From a virus, in the IMG/VR virus record IMGVR_UViG_3300038548_000332, positions 1-26,640 of that record: a DNA stretch of 26,640 nucleotides, one strand, 5' to 3'. Numbering within the stretch: the first letter of the stretch is position 1; the number at the start of each line of letters is the position of its first letter. Shown piece after piece: positions 16,851 through 22,941 of this stretch. The notes beneath the pieces are model-generated. The model was given only the letters and a program-made list of their open reading frames with translations. It made no database searches and was not told where the DNA came from. Both the position numbers and the translations under genes were made by a program.

Positions 16851-17380
16851 TGGAAAATGATATCGAAAGCGGTGATGTTGGTTTGGTCCGGAGATACGCC
16901 ACTTGGAACCCATTATCATGGATAAGTGCTGCAGTTAGATTTTTCACCGGATCCCGTTGGAATCACGCCATTGCATTTATTGAGTTGCCTCAAGGCTTAT
17001 TTGTAATTGAAGCGGTTGAAACCGGTGTAAGAATGTGTTCATATTACAATTGGAAACAGAAGTATGGATATGATTTGCTAGTTATCAGATACTGTAATCC
17101 AGAGTTTTCGAAGCATGAAATTGAAAAAAGGTTAATTTTTCACTTGGGTAAACCTTATGATTTCACCGCATTGATAAATCATCAAGTTGTTTTTCAAGTT
17201 GCTAGATGGTTTGGAAATCGCAAATGGATTGGAAGAACTAACAAGTCCGGTGCTGATGAACAAATATATTGCTCTGAATTGATTGCAATTGCATATAATT
17301 TTGAAAAGTGGTGGACATATACCGCGGAGGATTTGAGGCACGAAAACCATCAAGTCATTTACGAAGGTAGTTCCAGATAA
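16850..17380 (+). CDS. Permuted papain-fold (YiiX/NlpC-P60-like) cysteine peptidase
   Basis: 176 residues. SGDVGLVRR at residues 7-15 and WNHAIAFIE (37-45, His39), then FVIEA with Glu54, and finally IYCSELIA with Cys141, give the His-then-Cys order of circularly permuted NlpC/P60 enzymes of the YiiX/DUF830 group. The Asp/Glu between could be the third catalytic residue. Such proteins cleave amide or ester bonds in peptidoglycan or lipids. Here it overlaps the preceding endolysin-like gene by one base and precedes the membrane-protein cluster, so a lysis role is plausible. No signal peptide is visible. Confidence 0.7.
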   Translation: MENDIESGDVGLVRRYATWNPLSWISAAVRFFTGSRWNHAIAFIELPQGLFVIEAVETGVRMCSYYNWKQKYGYDLLVIRYCNPEFSKHEIEKRLIFHLGKPYDFTALINHQVVFQVARWFGNRKWIGRTNKSGADEQIYCSELIAIAYNFEKWWTYTAEDLRHENHQVIYEGSSR

Positions 17381-17392
17381 CAATTTCCCGTT

Positions 17393-17467
17393 TTTAACCT
17401 CACGGTTTTCTGGTTTGAAATACCCTGTTTTCAGTGTTGACATTGTTTGTCGATAAACGTAATTTCG
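17393..17467 (+). promoter_or_regulatory. Putative promoter of lysis membrane genes (possible degenerate late box)
   Basis: This 105-base gap (17381-17485) is the only sizeable one in the + strand late region apart from 19195-19485. TTTTAACCTCA at 17392-17402 resembles the start of the late-promoter box with one extra A. TTTG follows at 17446-17449, 48 bases after CCTCA, against 47 in the two intact copies, but the -33 TTTG and the middle of the box are not conserved. A second reading is TTGACA (17437-17442), 17 bases, TAATTT (17460-17465), which also fits GTTG-N20-TAatTTcG. Either could drive the gene at 17486. Which one is used cannot be decided from sequence. Confidence 0.4.
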
Positions 17468-17485
17468 TTCAAATAATGACTTAAA

Positions 17486-17749
17486 ATGTGGGAATTGACC
17501 AGTAGTTTTTTATTTGCTCTCCTTTTATTGATCACCATACCAATAATATTGACGCAATACAGGGCGTTAAGTAACTCAAGGCGGTTAAATAAGGATTTAT
17601 CTACTGAAAATTATGAACTAGATAAAGAAAACATGGAATTAAAATCCACGCATAAAGTGATTATGCATAGAATTCACGACATTAAGGAAAAATTTGAAAC
17701 TCATGGCAAAGAAATTGAAGAAAGATTCAAAAAACAAGGAGGCGAATGA
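17486..17749 (+). CDS. Small membrane-anchored coiled-coil protein (spanin-like candidate)
   Basis: 87 residues: one N-terminal membrane segment (about residues 6-24, SSFLFALLLLITIPIILTQY) and then a charged helix (NKDLSTENYELDKENMELKS, HRIHDIKEKFETHGKEIEER) with coiled-coil spacing. That layout, a single N-terminal TM with a long periplasmic helix, is the one of inner-membrane spanins such as Rz, and it lies between enzymes and a holin-like gene. No matching outer-membrane lipoprotein partner was found beside it. It shares four bases with the next gene (ATGA). Spanin is an inference; holin accessory or tail protein remain possible. Confidence 0.5.
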   Translation: MWELTSSFLFALLLLITIPIILTQYRALSNSRRLNKDLSTENYELDKENMELKSTHKVIMHRIHDIKEKFETHGKEIEERFKKQGGE

Positions 17750-18261
17750 GCACCCAGATGATAAAAAAACTCAGAAATCAACTACAGAGAGCACGGGCAA
17801 CGATAATCCGAATCCCCCAGCGGACGAGGACGTTCCTTAAACTTGCAATTGATCTGATTAAGGAGACAAGGATTTTTTGGCTCTTGTTTGCTGTTTCATG
17901 TATTATGCTTGTATATCAAATCCCTGAATATATTAAGGGTGTTACTCCTCGATATTCATTTTTTATTTTCAATCCTGAAAAGATGATGACATCTAGGAAT
18001 GCGCTTTGGCATTTAGGAAACAAAATCAGTTGGTGTATTTACATTTATTGCATTTACTACTTAGTGCCGAAAGATCATAAGCCGTACATGAAATTATTTC
18101 TTATCATGCAGGTTTCGTTGTTAGTTGAATTCTGTTTGTTTTACAATGCCGCATGGTTTATGATGATGGATAGCAAAGTTGGGTTTTCTCAATTTTTTAT
18201 TATCTTTAATGCGTTAATTCTAATTCACGTAACATGCCAGAACAAGCCGCTCAAGCCGTAG
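17746..18261 (+). CDS. Multi-spanning membrane protein in lysis region
   Basis: 171 residues. A basic N-terminus of about 45 residues (KKLRNQLQRARATIIRIPQR) is followed by at least four hydrophobic segments: IFWLLFAVSCIMLVYQIP, ISWCIYIYCIYYLV, LFLIMQVSLLVEFCLF and FSQFFIIFNALILIHVTC. The basic N-terminus should lie in the cytoplasm. No family is recognised. It shares four bases with the upstream gene and 28 with the downstream one, so the three are translated together. Role in lysis or superinfection exclusion is possible but only by neighbourhood. Confidence 0.55.
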   Translation: MSTQMIKKLRNQLQRARATIIRIPQRTRTFLKLAIDLIKETRIFWLLFAVSCIMLVYQIPEYIKGVTPRYSFFIFNPEKMMTSRNALWHLGNKISWCIYIYCIYYLVPKDHKPYMKLFLIMQVSLLVEFCLFYNAAWFMMMDSKVGFSQFFIIFNALILIHVTCQNKPLKP

Positions 18262-18635
18262 AACAAGCAGAACTGATTGCTCTATTATTCAAAATTTTAC
18301 AATTCGTCATCGTTGGTCTGTTAGGTTTGATTACATGGTGGGCGAAAAATGAGTTTAGGAAATCCGAAGAAAAGGAAAAATCATCGGCAAAAGAGAGACT
18401 AGACCGTGCAGAGAAATTAGTTGAATACAAAGAGGAACAAGCTAATAAATTAGTTGAATACAAAGAGGAACAAGCTAAAATAATTGCAGCCTTAAAAAGT
18501 GATTTGAGAAGCAATACCGAGTCAGACACCACAATCAGTAAAACGCTTGAAGAATTCAAAGTATGGTTTGCTGATCTCAAAAAAATCATGGATAAACTCG
18601 TTGTTGATGTAGAAATTCTAATAAACAAAAAATAG
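18234..18635 (+). CDS. Single-TM coiled-coil protein with duplicated 11-residue repeat
   Basis: 133 residues: a short N-terminus, one membrane segment (ALLFKILQFVIVGLLGLITW, about residues 16-35), then a long charged helix to the end. Within the helix KLVEYKEEQAN is present twice in tandem, an 11-residue (hendecad) unit encoded by a 33-bp direct repeat at 18414-18479. Hendecads continue a coiled coil with slight unwinding, so the duplication would lengthen the rod by one unit. Topology resembles the preceding spanin-like gene. No enzyme motif. The start overlaps the previous gene by 28 bases. Confidence 0.55.
   Translation: MPEQAAQAVEQAELIALLFKILQFVIVGLLGLITWWAKNEFRKSEEKEKSSAKERLDRAEKLVEYKEEQANKLVEYKEEQAKIIAALKSDLRSNTESDTTISKTLEEFKVWFADLKKIMDKLVVDVEILINKK
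18414..18479 (+). repeat. Tandem 33-bp duplication within a coiled-coil gene
   Basis: Two copies of a 33-base unit (18414-18446 and 18447-18479) differ only at the last base. Each encodes KLVEYKEEQA plus Asn or Lys. Near-complete identity at synonymous positions indicates a recent duplication, by slippage or unequal recombination, that kept the frame. Confidence 0.9.
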
Positions 18636-18642
18636 TTAAACC

Positions 18643-19194
18643 ATGGGTGATCATAAAGAAAGAACCGGACAAACCCGGATATCAAAAATACTTCAGGGTA
18701 TTGGAAAAGCATTGCCAGCATTGGCCGGTGACATTGTCAATGTGGTAACGTCACCAAATCCATTTGGTGGCGCATGGAACGTGTTAAAAGGAAAATTGAA
18801 ATCTGAATTAACCGGTGAAGTTGGTGACAACTTCCATGATGAATTGGAAAATGTTTCAGGTGAAGATAAAGATTTGTTCTTAGCTGGATTAGCAGATGTT
18901 GCGGGTGCCAGGACTATGTACGCTAAAACAGGACATGAACAAGCTGACAAGGTTGCAGAGAACATAATGAAAAGAAATTTGCCTTATCTGGTTGGGTTGG
19001 CATCGGTTAATATATTGATATTGGTGTTTTCTGAAAAGTTAGATTTAAACACTCCAGTTGTATTGGCTGTAGGAAACGTCATCGGAATGGTGATCCAAAG
19101 TTTGATCAATGAAAGGGCTCAAGTTGTTGGGTTTTATATGGGGAGTTCTATAGGCAGCAAGATCAAAGACAAAGCCAAATCTTTGTTTAATTGA
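18643..19194 (+). CDS. Holin-like protein (3TM-type family candidate)
   Basis: 183 residues. The middle has a soluble helix (DLFLAGLADVAGARTMYAK, HEQADKVAENIMKRNLPYLV) followed by two to three hydrophobic stretches (LVGLASVNILILVFSE, PVVLAVGNVIGMVIQSLI) and the tail AQVVGFYMGSSIGSKIKDK. The ARxMY, NLP, and E-R-x-Q-V-x-x-F-Y-x-G-S-S-x-G-S-K elements resemble phage/GTA 3TM holins. The first 70 residues are Gly-rich and soluble. A holin would time release of the wall enzymes. It is the last gene of the late region before a strong terminator. Family identification is by motif recall. Confidence 0.5.
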   Translation: MGDHKERTGQTRISKILQGIGKALPALAGDIVNVVTSPNPFGGAWNVLKGKLKSELTGEVGDNFHDELENVSGEDKDLFLAGLADVAGARTMYAKTGHEQADKVAENIMKRNLPYLVGLASVNILILVFSEKLDLNTPVVLAVGNVIGMVIQSLINERAQVVGFYMGSSIGSKIKDKAKSLFN

Positions 19195-19232
19195 ATTTAC
19201 CTCAGTTAGTACTCGATAAAAAAAGCAAATAT

Positions 19233-19262
19233 TAAAAGGACCTCATTCGGGGTCCTTTTTCA
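19233..19262. terminator. Bidirectional intrinsic terminator
   Basis: AAAAGGACC and its partner GGTCCTTTTT form a stable hairpin with a short loop around CATTC, followed on the + strand by a T-run (19256-19260) and on the minus strand by TTTTAA. It ends the lysis operon and, from the other side, the ribbon-helix-helix gene, whose stop codon (19243-19245) lies inside the hairpin. Confidence 0.85.
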
Positions 19263-19416
19263 TTCTATGGTGCGGGAATTCTTGATAATACGACTCGATG
19301 TGTGAGGGTATTTTATGTTTAATAAAGTTGGCAATTGATATTCCCGTGTGCTTTTTTATGTTTTTCAAGTCCTCCATTTGAGAATCCGAGATTCTTTGTA
19401 TTTTAAATTCTCCCAT
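19243..19416 (-). CDS. Small ribbon-helix-helix DNA-binding protein
   Basis: 57 residues, encoded on the minus strand from ATG at 19416-19414 to TGA at 19245-19243. The chain is one beta strand (EFKIQRIS, 3-10), helix A (DSQMEDLKNIKKHTG, 11-25) and helix B (SIANFIKHKIPSHIESYYQ, 27-45), with the Gly between helices that is typical of Arc/MetJ/CopG repressors. A dimer would insert its two strands into the major groove. It is the only minus-strand gene found in the window and begins 8 bases from the late-promoter repeat at 19425-19453. It may therefore control head and tail promoters, its own promoter, or both. Fold recognised from pattern; target inferred. Confidence 0.65.
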   Translation of the reverse strand: MGEFKIQRISDSQMEDLKNIKKHTGISIANFIKHKIPSHIESYYQEFPHHRMKKDPE

Positions 19417-19424
19417 CTTGATAT

Positions 19425-19480
19425 TTTTACCTCAATTTTAGGGCTATTTTTTGAGATGCACAACAATTCCACATAATTTG
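19425..19480 (+). promoter_or_regulatory. Late promoter of head operon with 29-bp activator-like box (copy 2)
   Basis: Bases 19425-19453 are identical to 238-266. The terminal TTTG (19450-19453) is followed after 19 bases by ATAATTTG (19473-19480), so the second TTTG is at exactly the same distance as in copy 1, although the DNA between is different. Predicted transcription would start at about 19485-19487, almost on the ATG at 19486. On the minus strand TAAAATTG (within the repeat) lies 20 bases after GTTG and could serve the ribbon-helix-helix gene. The rest of the gap 19195-19485 is occupied by that gene and the terminator. Confidence 0.65.
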
Positions 19481-19485
19481 TGTAC

Positions 19486-20505
19486 ATGGCAAAGCAAATC
19501 TTACTATACGGTGAAATTTTTAGCTTCTCATCTGAGATGTTTTTGACCGAAATGGAGGCATTAAAAGACGATGACATCGTTTTAAGAATCAACACAATTG
19601 GTGGTGATCCTGAGTCCACATTTGGAATGATTAGTAAGTTTCAAGAACATGAGGGCCTAAAAACAATTAAAGTTGACGGTCGTGCATTCTCAATGGGGGC
19701 GTTTTTCCTTTGTTATGTTGATTTTGCTGAGGCACTTGATGTTTCGAGTTTCATTTTGCATCGTGCAAGATTTCCGGAATGGATGGAAGCAAGCGAAACA
19801 TTTTTTGATGAAGCAACACGCGCAAGGCTTGACAATGTGAACAAAGCATTGAGAAAAGCATTGGAGGCAAAAATTGATGTTACCAAATTTGAAAAGATTT
19901 CAGGGGTCACAATCGATCAATTGTTCTCCATGGATGGCCGCATTGATGTGACATTGAATGCCAAACAAGCCAAACAGATAAAATTGATTAACAAAATCAA
20001 TCCCATTACACCGGAAATTCAAGCATCTATTCAATCCAATAGTGGTGAAATGATGCAGATGGCCGCAAAGTTTGTGGACACTACTGAGGCAAAAGAGGAA
20101 GTTGTTGAAGAAATTAAAATTTTAAATAAAGATACTAATATGGACTTAGCTAAATTAAAAACCGATCACCCCGCCTTGTATGCTCAGGTTATGCAAGCCG
20201 GAATGGAGGCGGGCGTTTCACAGGAAAAAGACAGGGCGGGCGCATGGATGGCGTTTGCTGACATTGACATAAAGGCAGTGACCGAAGGTGTGAAAAGTGA
20301 CAAAGCATTATCCGCAACGGATATGGCTGAGTTGACCCGAAAGGGTATCAGTGCCAAATTGATTGGCAATGCTGAAGAAGAAGCACCAGGTGATGTTGTT
20401 GTTCCTCCAACCAAAGACAAGGTTGTTCCGGAAGCGCAAGTGAAGGTGAATGAATTCGAAGCCGCTGTAAATAAAAAATTGGGTCTTAAAACTGAACAAA
20501 CATGA
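19486..20505 (+). CDS. Prohead protease fused to scaffold (ClpP-like, lambda gpC type)
   Basis: 339 residues from the ATG at 19486; a GTG six bases earlier is in frame but would overlap the -7 box. KQILLYGEI is the first strand of the ClpP/SppA-like fold. GRAFSMGAFFLCY carries the nucleophile Ser69 and SFILHRARF carries His92, the usual order for phage prohead proteases. Residues from about 150 are linker, and from 219 a helical scaffold (LKTDHPALYAQVMQAGMEAG, EKDRAGAWMAF). Protease and scaffold act inside the procapsid. No leader of normal length separates promoter and start. It shares four bases with the decoration gene. Confidence 0.85.
   Translation: MAKQILLYGEIFSFSSEMFLTEMEALKDDDIVLRINTIGGDPESTFGMISKFQEHEGLKTIKVDGRAFSMGAFFLCYVDFAEALDVSSFILHRARFPEWMEASETFFDEATRARLDNVNKALRKALEAKIDVTKFEKISGVTIDQLFSMDGRIDVTLNAKQAKQIKLINKINPITPEIQASIQSNSGEMMQMAAKFVDTTEAKEEVVEEIKILNKDTNMDLAKLKTDHPALYAQVMQAGMEAGVSQEKDRAGAWMAFADIDIKAVTEGVKSDKALSATDMAELTRKGISAKLIGNAEEEAPGDVVVPPTKDKVVPEAQVKVNEFEAAVNKKLGLKTEQT
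20140..20505 (+). CDS. Internal start: free scaffold protein (Nu3/Mu Z-like)
   Basis: An in-frame ATG at 20140 would yield the last 121 residues of the protease gene alone, beginning MDLAKLKTDHPALYAQ. The upstream bases TAAATAAAGATACTAAT closely match the leaders of the tube (TAAATAAAATACT) and capsid (AAAAAATAATACT) genes, yet here they lie inside a coding region. Lambda Nu3 and Mu Z are made in the same way from within the protease gene. The helical, charged protein would be the main scaffold during procapsid assembly. Evidence is leader resemblance plus precedent. Confidence 0.6.
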   Translation: MDLAKLKTDHPALYAQVMQAGMEAGVSQEKDRAGAWMAFADIDIKAVTEGVKSDKALSATDMAELTRKGISAKLIGNAEEEAPGDVVVPPTKDKVVPEAQVKVNEFEAAVNKKLGLKTEQT

Positions 20506-20948
20506 GCAGTCAAGAAATTTTAAATCAAACGCCAAATCAAATTCAGATAAATACTGACACCTCGAAGATTTTCGTTTGGCAACCACGCAGTGAAGTTGGT
20601 GATTATACCAACAACAGTGGTGGTGATTTGGACCTCGTTGCCGGGACGGTAATGGGTAGAATCGGGGCGACAAACATTTTGATTCCTTTGGAAAGTGATG
20701 CCGCTGATGGCAGTCAATTTCCTGTTGGAATTTTGATGCATGATATTTCAGTTCTTAACACAGCATCCGCAAAATTAACTTTTGTAGTTTCTGGTGATGT
20801 AGCTGAAGAAAAGTTGGTTTTTGTCAAAGTAGGTGATGACCTTGATACAGTGATTTCATTGCGTACTATGCGTGATAGAATTGGAGCCGATACCGTTGGT
20901 ATCAAATTGGTTTCCGTGGACGAATTAACAAATTTCGATAATTCTTAA
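20502..20948 (+). CDS. Head decoration protein (gpD-like)
   Basis: 148 residues placed between protease/scaffold and capsid, the position of gpD in lambda. The middle (GGDLDLVAGTVMGRIGATNI, LIPLESDAADGSQFPVGILM) matches the decoration pattern: Leu-x-x-G-T-V-x-G, then a turn with D-G-x-x-x-P-x-G-I-L. Trimers would sit on capsid three-fold axes and stabilise the packaged head. The chain is mainly beta, with a disordered N-terminus typical of gpD. It starts inside the last codon of the protease gene and ends 11 bases before the capsid gene. Confidence 0.75.
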   Translation: MSSQEILNQTPNQIQINTDTSKIFVWQPRSEVGDYTNNSGGDLDLVAGTVMGRIGATNILIPLESDAADGSQFPVGILMHDISVLNTASAKLTFVVSGDVAEEKLVFVKVGDDLDTVISLRTMRDRIGADTVGIKLVSVDELTNFDNS

Positions 20949-20959
20949 AAAATAATACT

Positions 20960-22009
20960 ATGACAATTTCAACTACAGATGCGAGAGCATTATTCACGAA
21001 AATGTTAATCGATGTCTATCGTGAAAGGCCTGTCGTTATGGGTTTTTTAAGATCGTTTTTCGTTGACAAGATCGAGAGCACAAAAGAACTTTCAATTGAG
21101 GTTCAACGTGGAACTGAAAAGGTGGCGGTCGATGTGATCCGTGGATCAATCGGTAACCGGAACACCTTCGCTAGAAGTTCTGAGAAAATTTTTGTTCCAC
21201 CTTACCATCGTGAATATTTCGATGCAACTGATTTGTCATTGTATGATAGATTATTTGGAAGCACTGCTATTGATGCGGGCGCATTCACTGATTTCTTGGG
21301 ACAAGTTGCAGAGAAATTGGGCATGTTACAGGATAAAATTGAGCGTGCTCATGAAATCCAATGTGCTCAAGTATTTTTGACTGGAATTGTTGAGTTGATC
21401 AATGGTACAAACATTGATTATAAAAGAAAGGCCGCATCATTGGTTGATCTTGGAGCGGGTAACTATTGGTTAACCAACACGGTTAATCCTAATGAAATTT
21501 TAGAACAAGGTTCTGAATTCGTTAGAACGAAAGGAAAAGGACAAGGTATGAATTACAATGTCTTGTTAGGATCACAAGCCTACAATGATTATGTGAATAA
21601 TGACATTGTCAAGGAACGTGCTGACATTAGAAACTTTGGTTTAGATGCAATTCGTGCCCCTCAGAGGGAAGCAACCGGAGGAACTTTGCATGGTGAAGTT
21701 TCTGCAGGGTCTTACAAATACAGATTGTGGACTTATCCTGAATTTTTTGATAATGCTGCAGGGGATAGTGTTCCATATCTTGATCCAAAAAGCATCATCA
21801 TTTTACCTGAGAATCCAAGGTTCTCAATGGGATTCGCTGCAGTTCCGCAATTGGTAACTGATGGAATTGGCGTGACGAAAGGGAAATTCATATTCGGTGA
21901 TTACATCGATGAAAGGGAGGCAACTCACGATTACGACATTAAGTCTGCAGGACTTGCAATCCCTGTTGGCGTTGATCAAATTTTCACAGCTCAAGTTGTA
22001 GCAACCTAA
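20960..22009 (+). CDS. Major capsid protein (gpE family)
   Basis: 349 residues, similar to lambda gpE. The start TTDARALFTKMLIDVYRERP and the following FLRSFFVDKIESTKELSIEV show the N-terminal pattern of the gpE/PF03864 family, and DKIERAHEIQCAQVFLTGIV and NPRFSMGFAAVPQ are conserved later elements. The HK97 fold is shared by the family. It follows decoration protein with the leader AAAAAATAATACT and is the most abundant virion protein in lambda-type phages. It ends two bases before the Ala-rich gene, and the terminator at 22522 follows that gene. Confidence 0.9.
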   Translation: MTISTTDARALFTKMLIDVYRERPVVMGFLRSFFVDKIESTKELSIEVQRGTEKVAVDVIRGSIGNRNTFARSSEKIFVPPYHREYFDATDLSLYDRLFGSTAIDAGAFTDFLGQVAEKLGMLQDKIERAHEIQCAQVFLTGIVELINGTNIDYKRKAASLVDLGAGNYWLTNTVNPNEILEQGSEFVRTKGKGQGMNYNVLLGSQAYNDYVNNDIVKERADIRNFGLDAIRAPQREATGGTLHGEVSAGSYKYRLWTYPEFFDNAAGDSVPYLDPKSIIILPENPRFSMGFAAVPQLVTDGIGVTKGKFIFGDYIDEREATHDYDIKSAGLAIPVGVDQIFTAQVVAT

Positions 22010-22011
22010 TA

Positions 22012-22485
22012 ATGGATAAGGCAGAAAAAAATTATACTGTTATTTCTTACTCCGTTGGAGGTAGGAATAACAAGGTGTATAAATCCGGTGATAAGGTGAA
22101 GGAAAGTAACTTTCCACCTGGTAATGCTGAGGACCTTGTTAAAGGTGGGTTTTTAAAAGAATTCACCAAAAAAGAACAAGCGAAAGCCGATAAGGTCGCT
22201 CAAGCTGCGCAGGATGCCGCTGAACAAGCTAAAAAGGATGATGCGACAAAAGCATTGAAAGATGCCGAAAATGCAGTGGAGGAAGCTAATATGGCTGTTG
22301 ACATTGAACTTGAAAAAGTTGATGGTTTGAAAGGTCAACTTGCAAGTGATAATGATGGGGATGTGGATAAAGCGGTTATACAAACACTTGAAGGTGAATT
22401 GGTTGACGCTGAGGGCGCATTGAAATCAGCACAGGAAGTTGCAGAACTTGCTATGGCAGATTTGGAAGCCTTAAAAGGTAGTTAG
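22012..22485 (+). CDS. Ala-rich coiled-coil protein after capsid gene
   Basis: 157 residues. The first 45 (KNYTVISYSVGGRNNKVYKS, KESNFPPGNAEDLVKGGFLK) form a small domain with a Val-x-x-x-Gly-D and an F-P-x-G-x-x-x-x-L-V-x-x-G-F-L pattern, found in phage head genes placed after the capsid. The remaining residues are Ala/Glu/Lys-rich helices with coiled-coil spacing (AQAAQDAAEQAKKDDATKAL). Lambda gpFI lies at this position, but sequence resemblance is only general. Role in packaging or head completion is an inference. It follows the capsid gene after two bases, before the terminator. Confidence 0.5.
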   Translation: MDKAEKNYTVISYSVGGRNNKVYKSGDKVKESNFPPGNAEDLVKGGFLKEFTKKEQAKADKVAQAAQDAAEQAKKDDATKALKDAENAVEEANMAVDIELEKVDGLKGQLASDNDGDVDKAVIQTLEGELVDAEGALKSAQEVAELAMADLEALKGS

Positions 22486-22521
22486 TAGGAAGTAGTTTTT
22501 TAGTTATTTTCAACAATGGTG

Positions 22522-22558
22522 ATCCCCTCCCCTCATAGGGGTTGGGGATTTTCTTTTT
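22522..22558 (+). terminator. Intrinsic terminator ending just before the next start codon
   Basis: ATCCCCTCCCCT and AGGGGTTGGGGAT form a GC-rich hairpin with a CAT loop and a one/two-base internal bulge, followed by TTTTCTTTTT. The last T precedes the ATG of the next gene at 22559. It would reduce readthrough from the capsid genes into the connector genes. Confidence 0.85.
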
Positions 22559-22936
22559 ATGGGACTTATAGAAACGATAAAACAAGACATTCAAAAAATC
22601 ACAACCGACCTTTCAGGTTTCGGAATTGAGATTAATTTGACAACTCCAGATGACGCGCTTAGTGTGGACATTGTTGGTTTGCACACGAAACACCATTTGG
22701 GGATTGACACGGAGGGAAATCAAGTCAATACAAAAAACACTCACATTGCAATAAGTGAACAAGTACTGATTGACCTTGGATATCCAGTGAGAAACGCCAA
22801 TGAAGAGGTGTTTTTAAGAGATCATAAAGTTTTGGCAAAGGACAGCACTGGGGTTTTAAAAAGTTATGTGATTCGGGAATGGCTTCCGGATGAAACAATT
22901 GGATTGATTGTTTGTATATTGGGTGATTATCAATAG
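22559..22936 (+). CDS. Head-tail connector (gpFII-like candidate)
   Basis: 125 residues. The opening helix (GLIETIKQDIQKITTDLSGF) is followed by FGIEINLTTPD, a beta region with GLHTKHHLGIDTEGNQVNTK, and a final WLPDETIGLIVCILGD strand. The FG-x-x-I/E then KHHL-x-x-D-x-x-G-x-x-V pattern recurs in head-tail attachment proteins of lambda/Bacteroidota phages. Position after capsid and before the tail-terminator candidate supports a neck role. The ATG directly follows the terminator T-run, and no separate promoter is visible in front of it. Annotation as gpFII is tentative. Confidence 0.55.
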   Translation: MGLIETIKQDIQKITTDLSGFGIEINLTTPDDALSVDIVGLHTKHHLGIDTEGNQVNTKNTHIAISEQVLIDLGYPVRNANEEVFLRDHKVLAKDSTGVLKSYVIREWLPDETIGLIVCILGDYQ

Positions 22937-22941
22937 CAATT

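Noticed and set aside
17404-17424. A seven-pair hairpin with one bulge in the gap before the lysis membrane genes.
   Set aside because: Weak AT-rich stem with a poor T-run; cannot be separated from chance, so not called as a terminator.
19196-19204. TTTACCTCA after the holin-like gene resembles the box start.
   Set aside because: No TTTG at the required distance; the terminator hairpin follows instead.
19365-19619. An 84-residue minus-strand frame overlapping the ribbon-helix-helix and protease genes.
   Set aside because: It overlaps the protease coding region and both late boxes and has no recognisable fold; the 57-residue frame in the same area is the coherent one.
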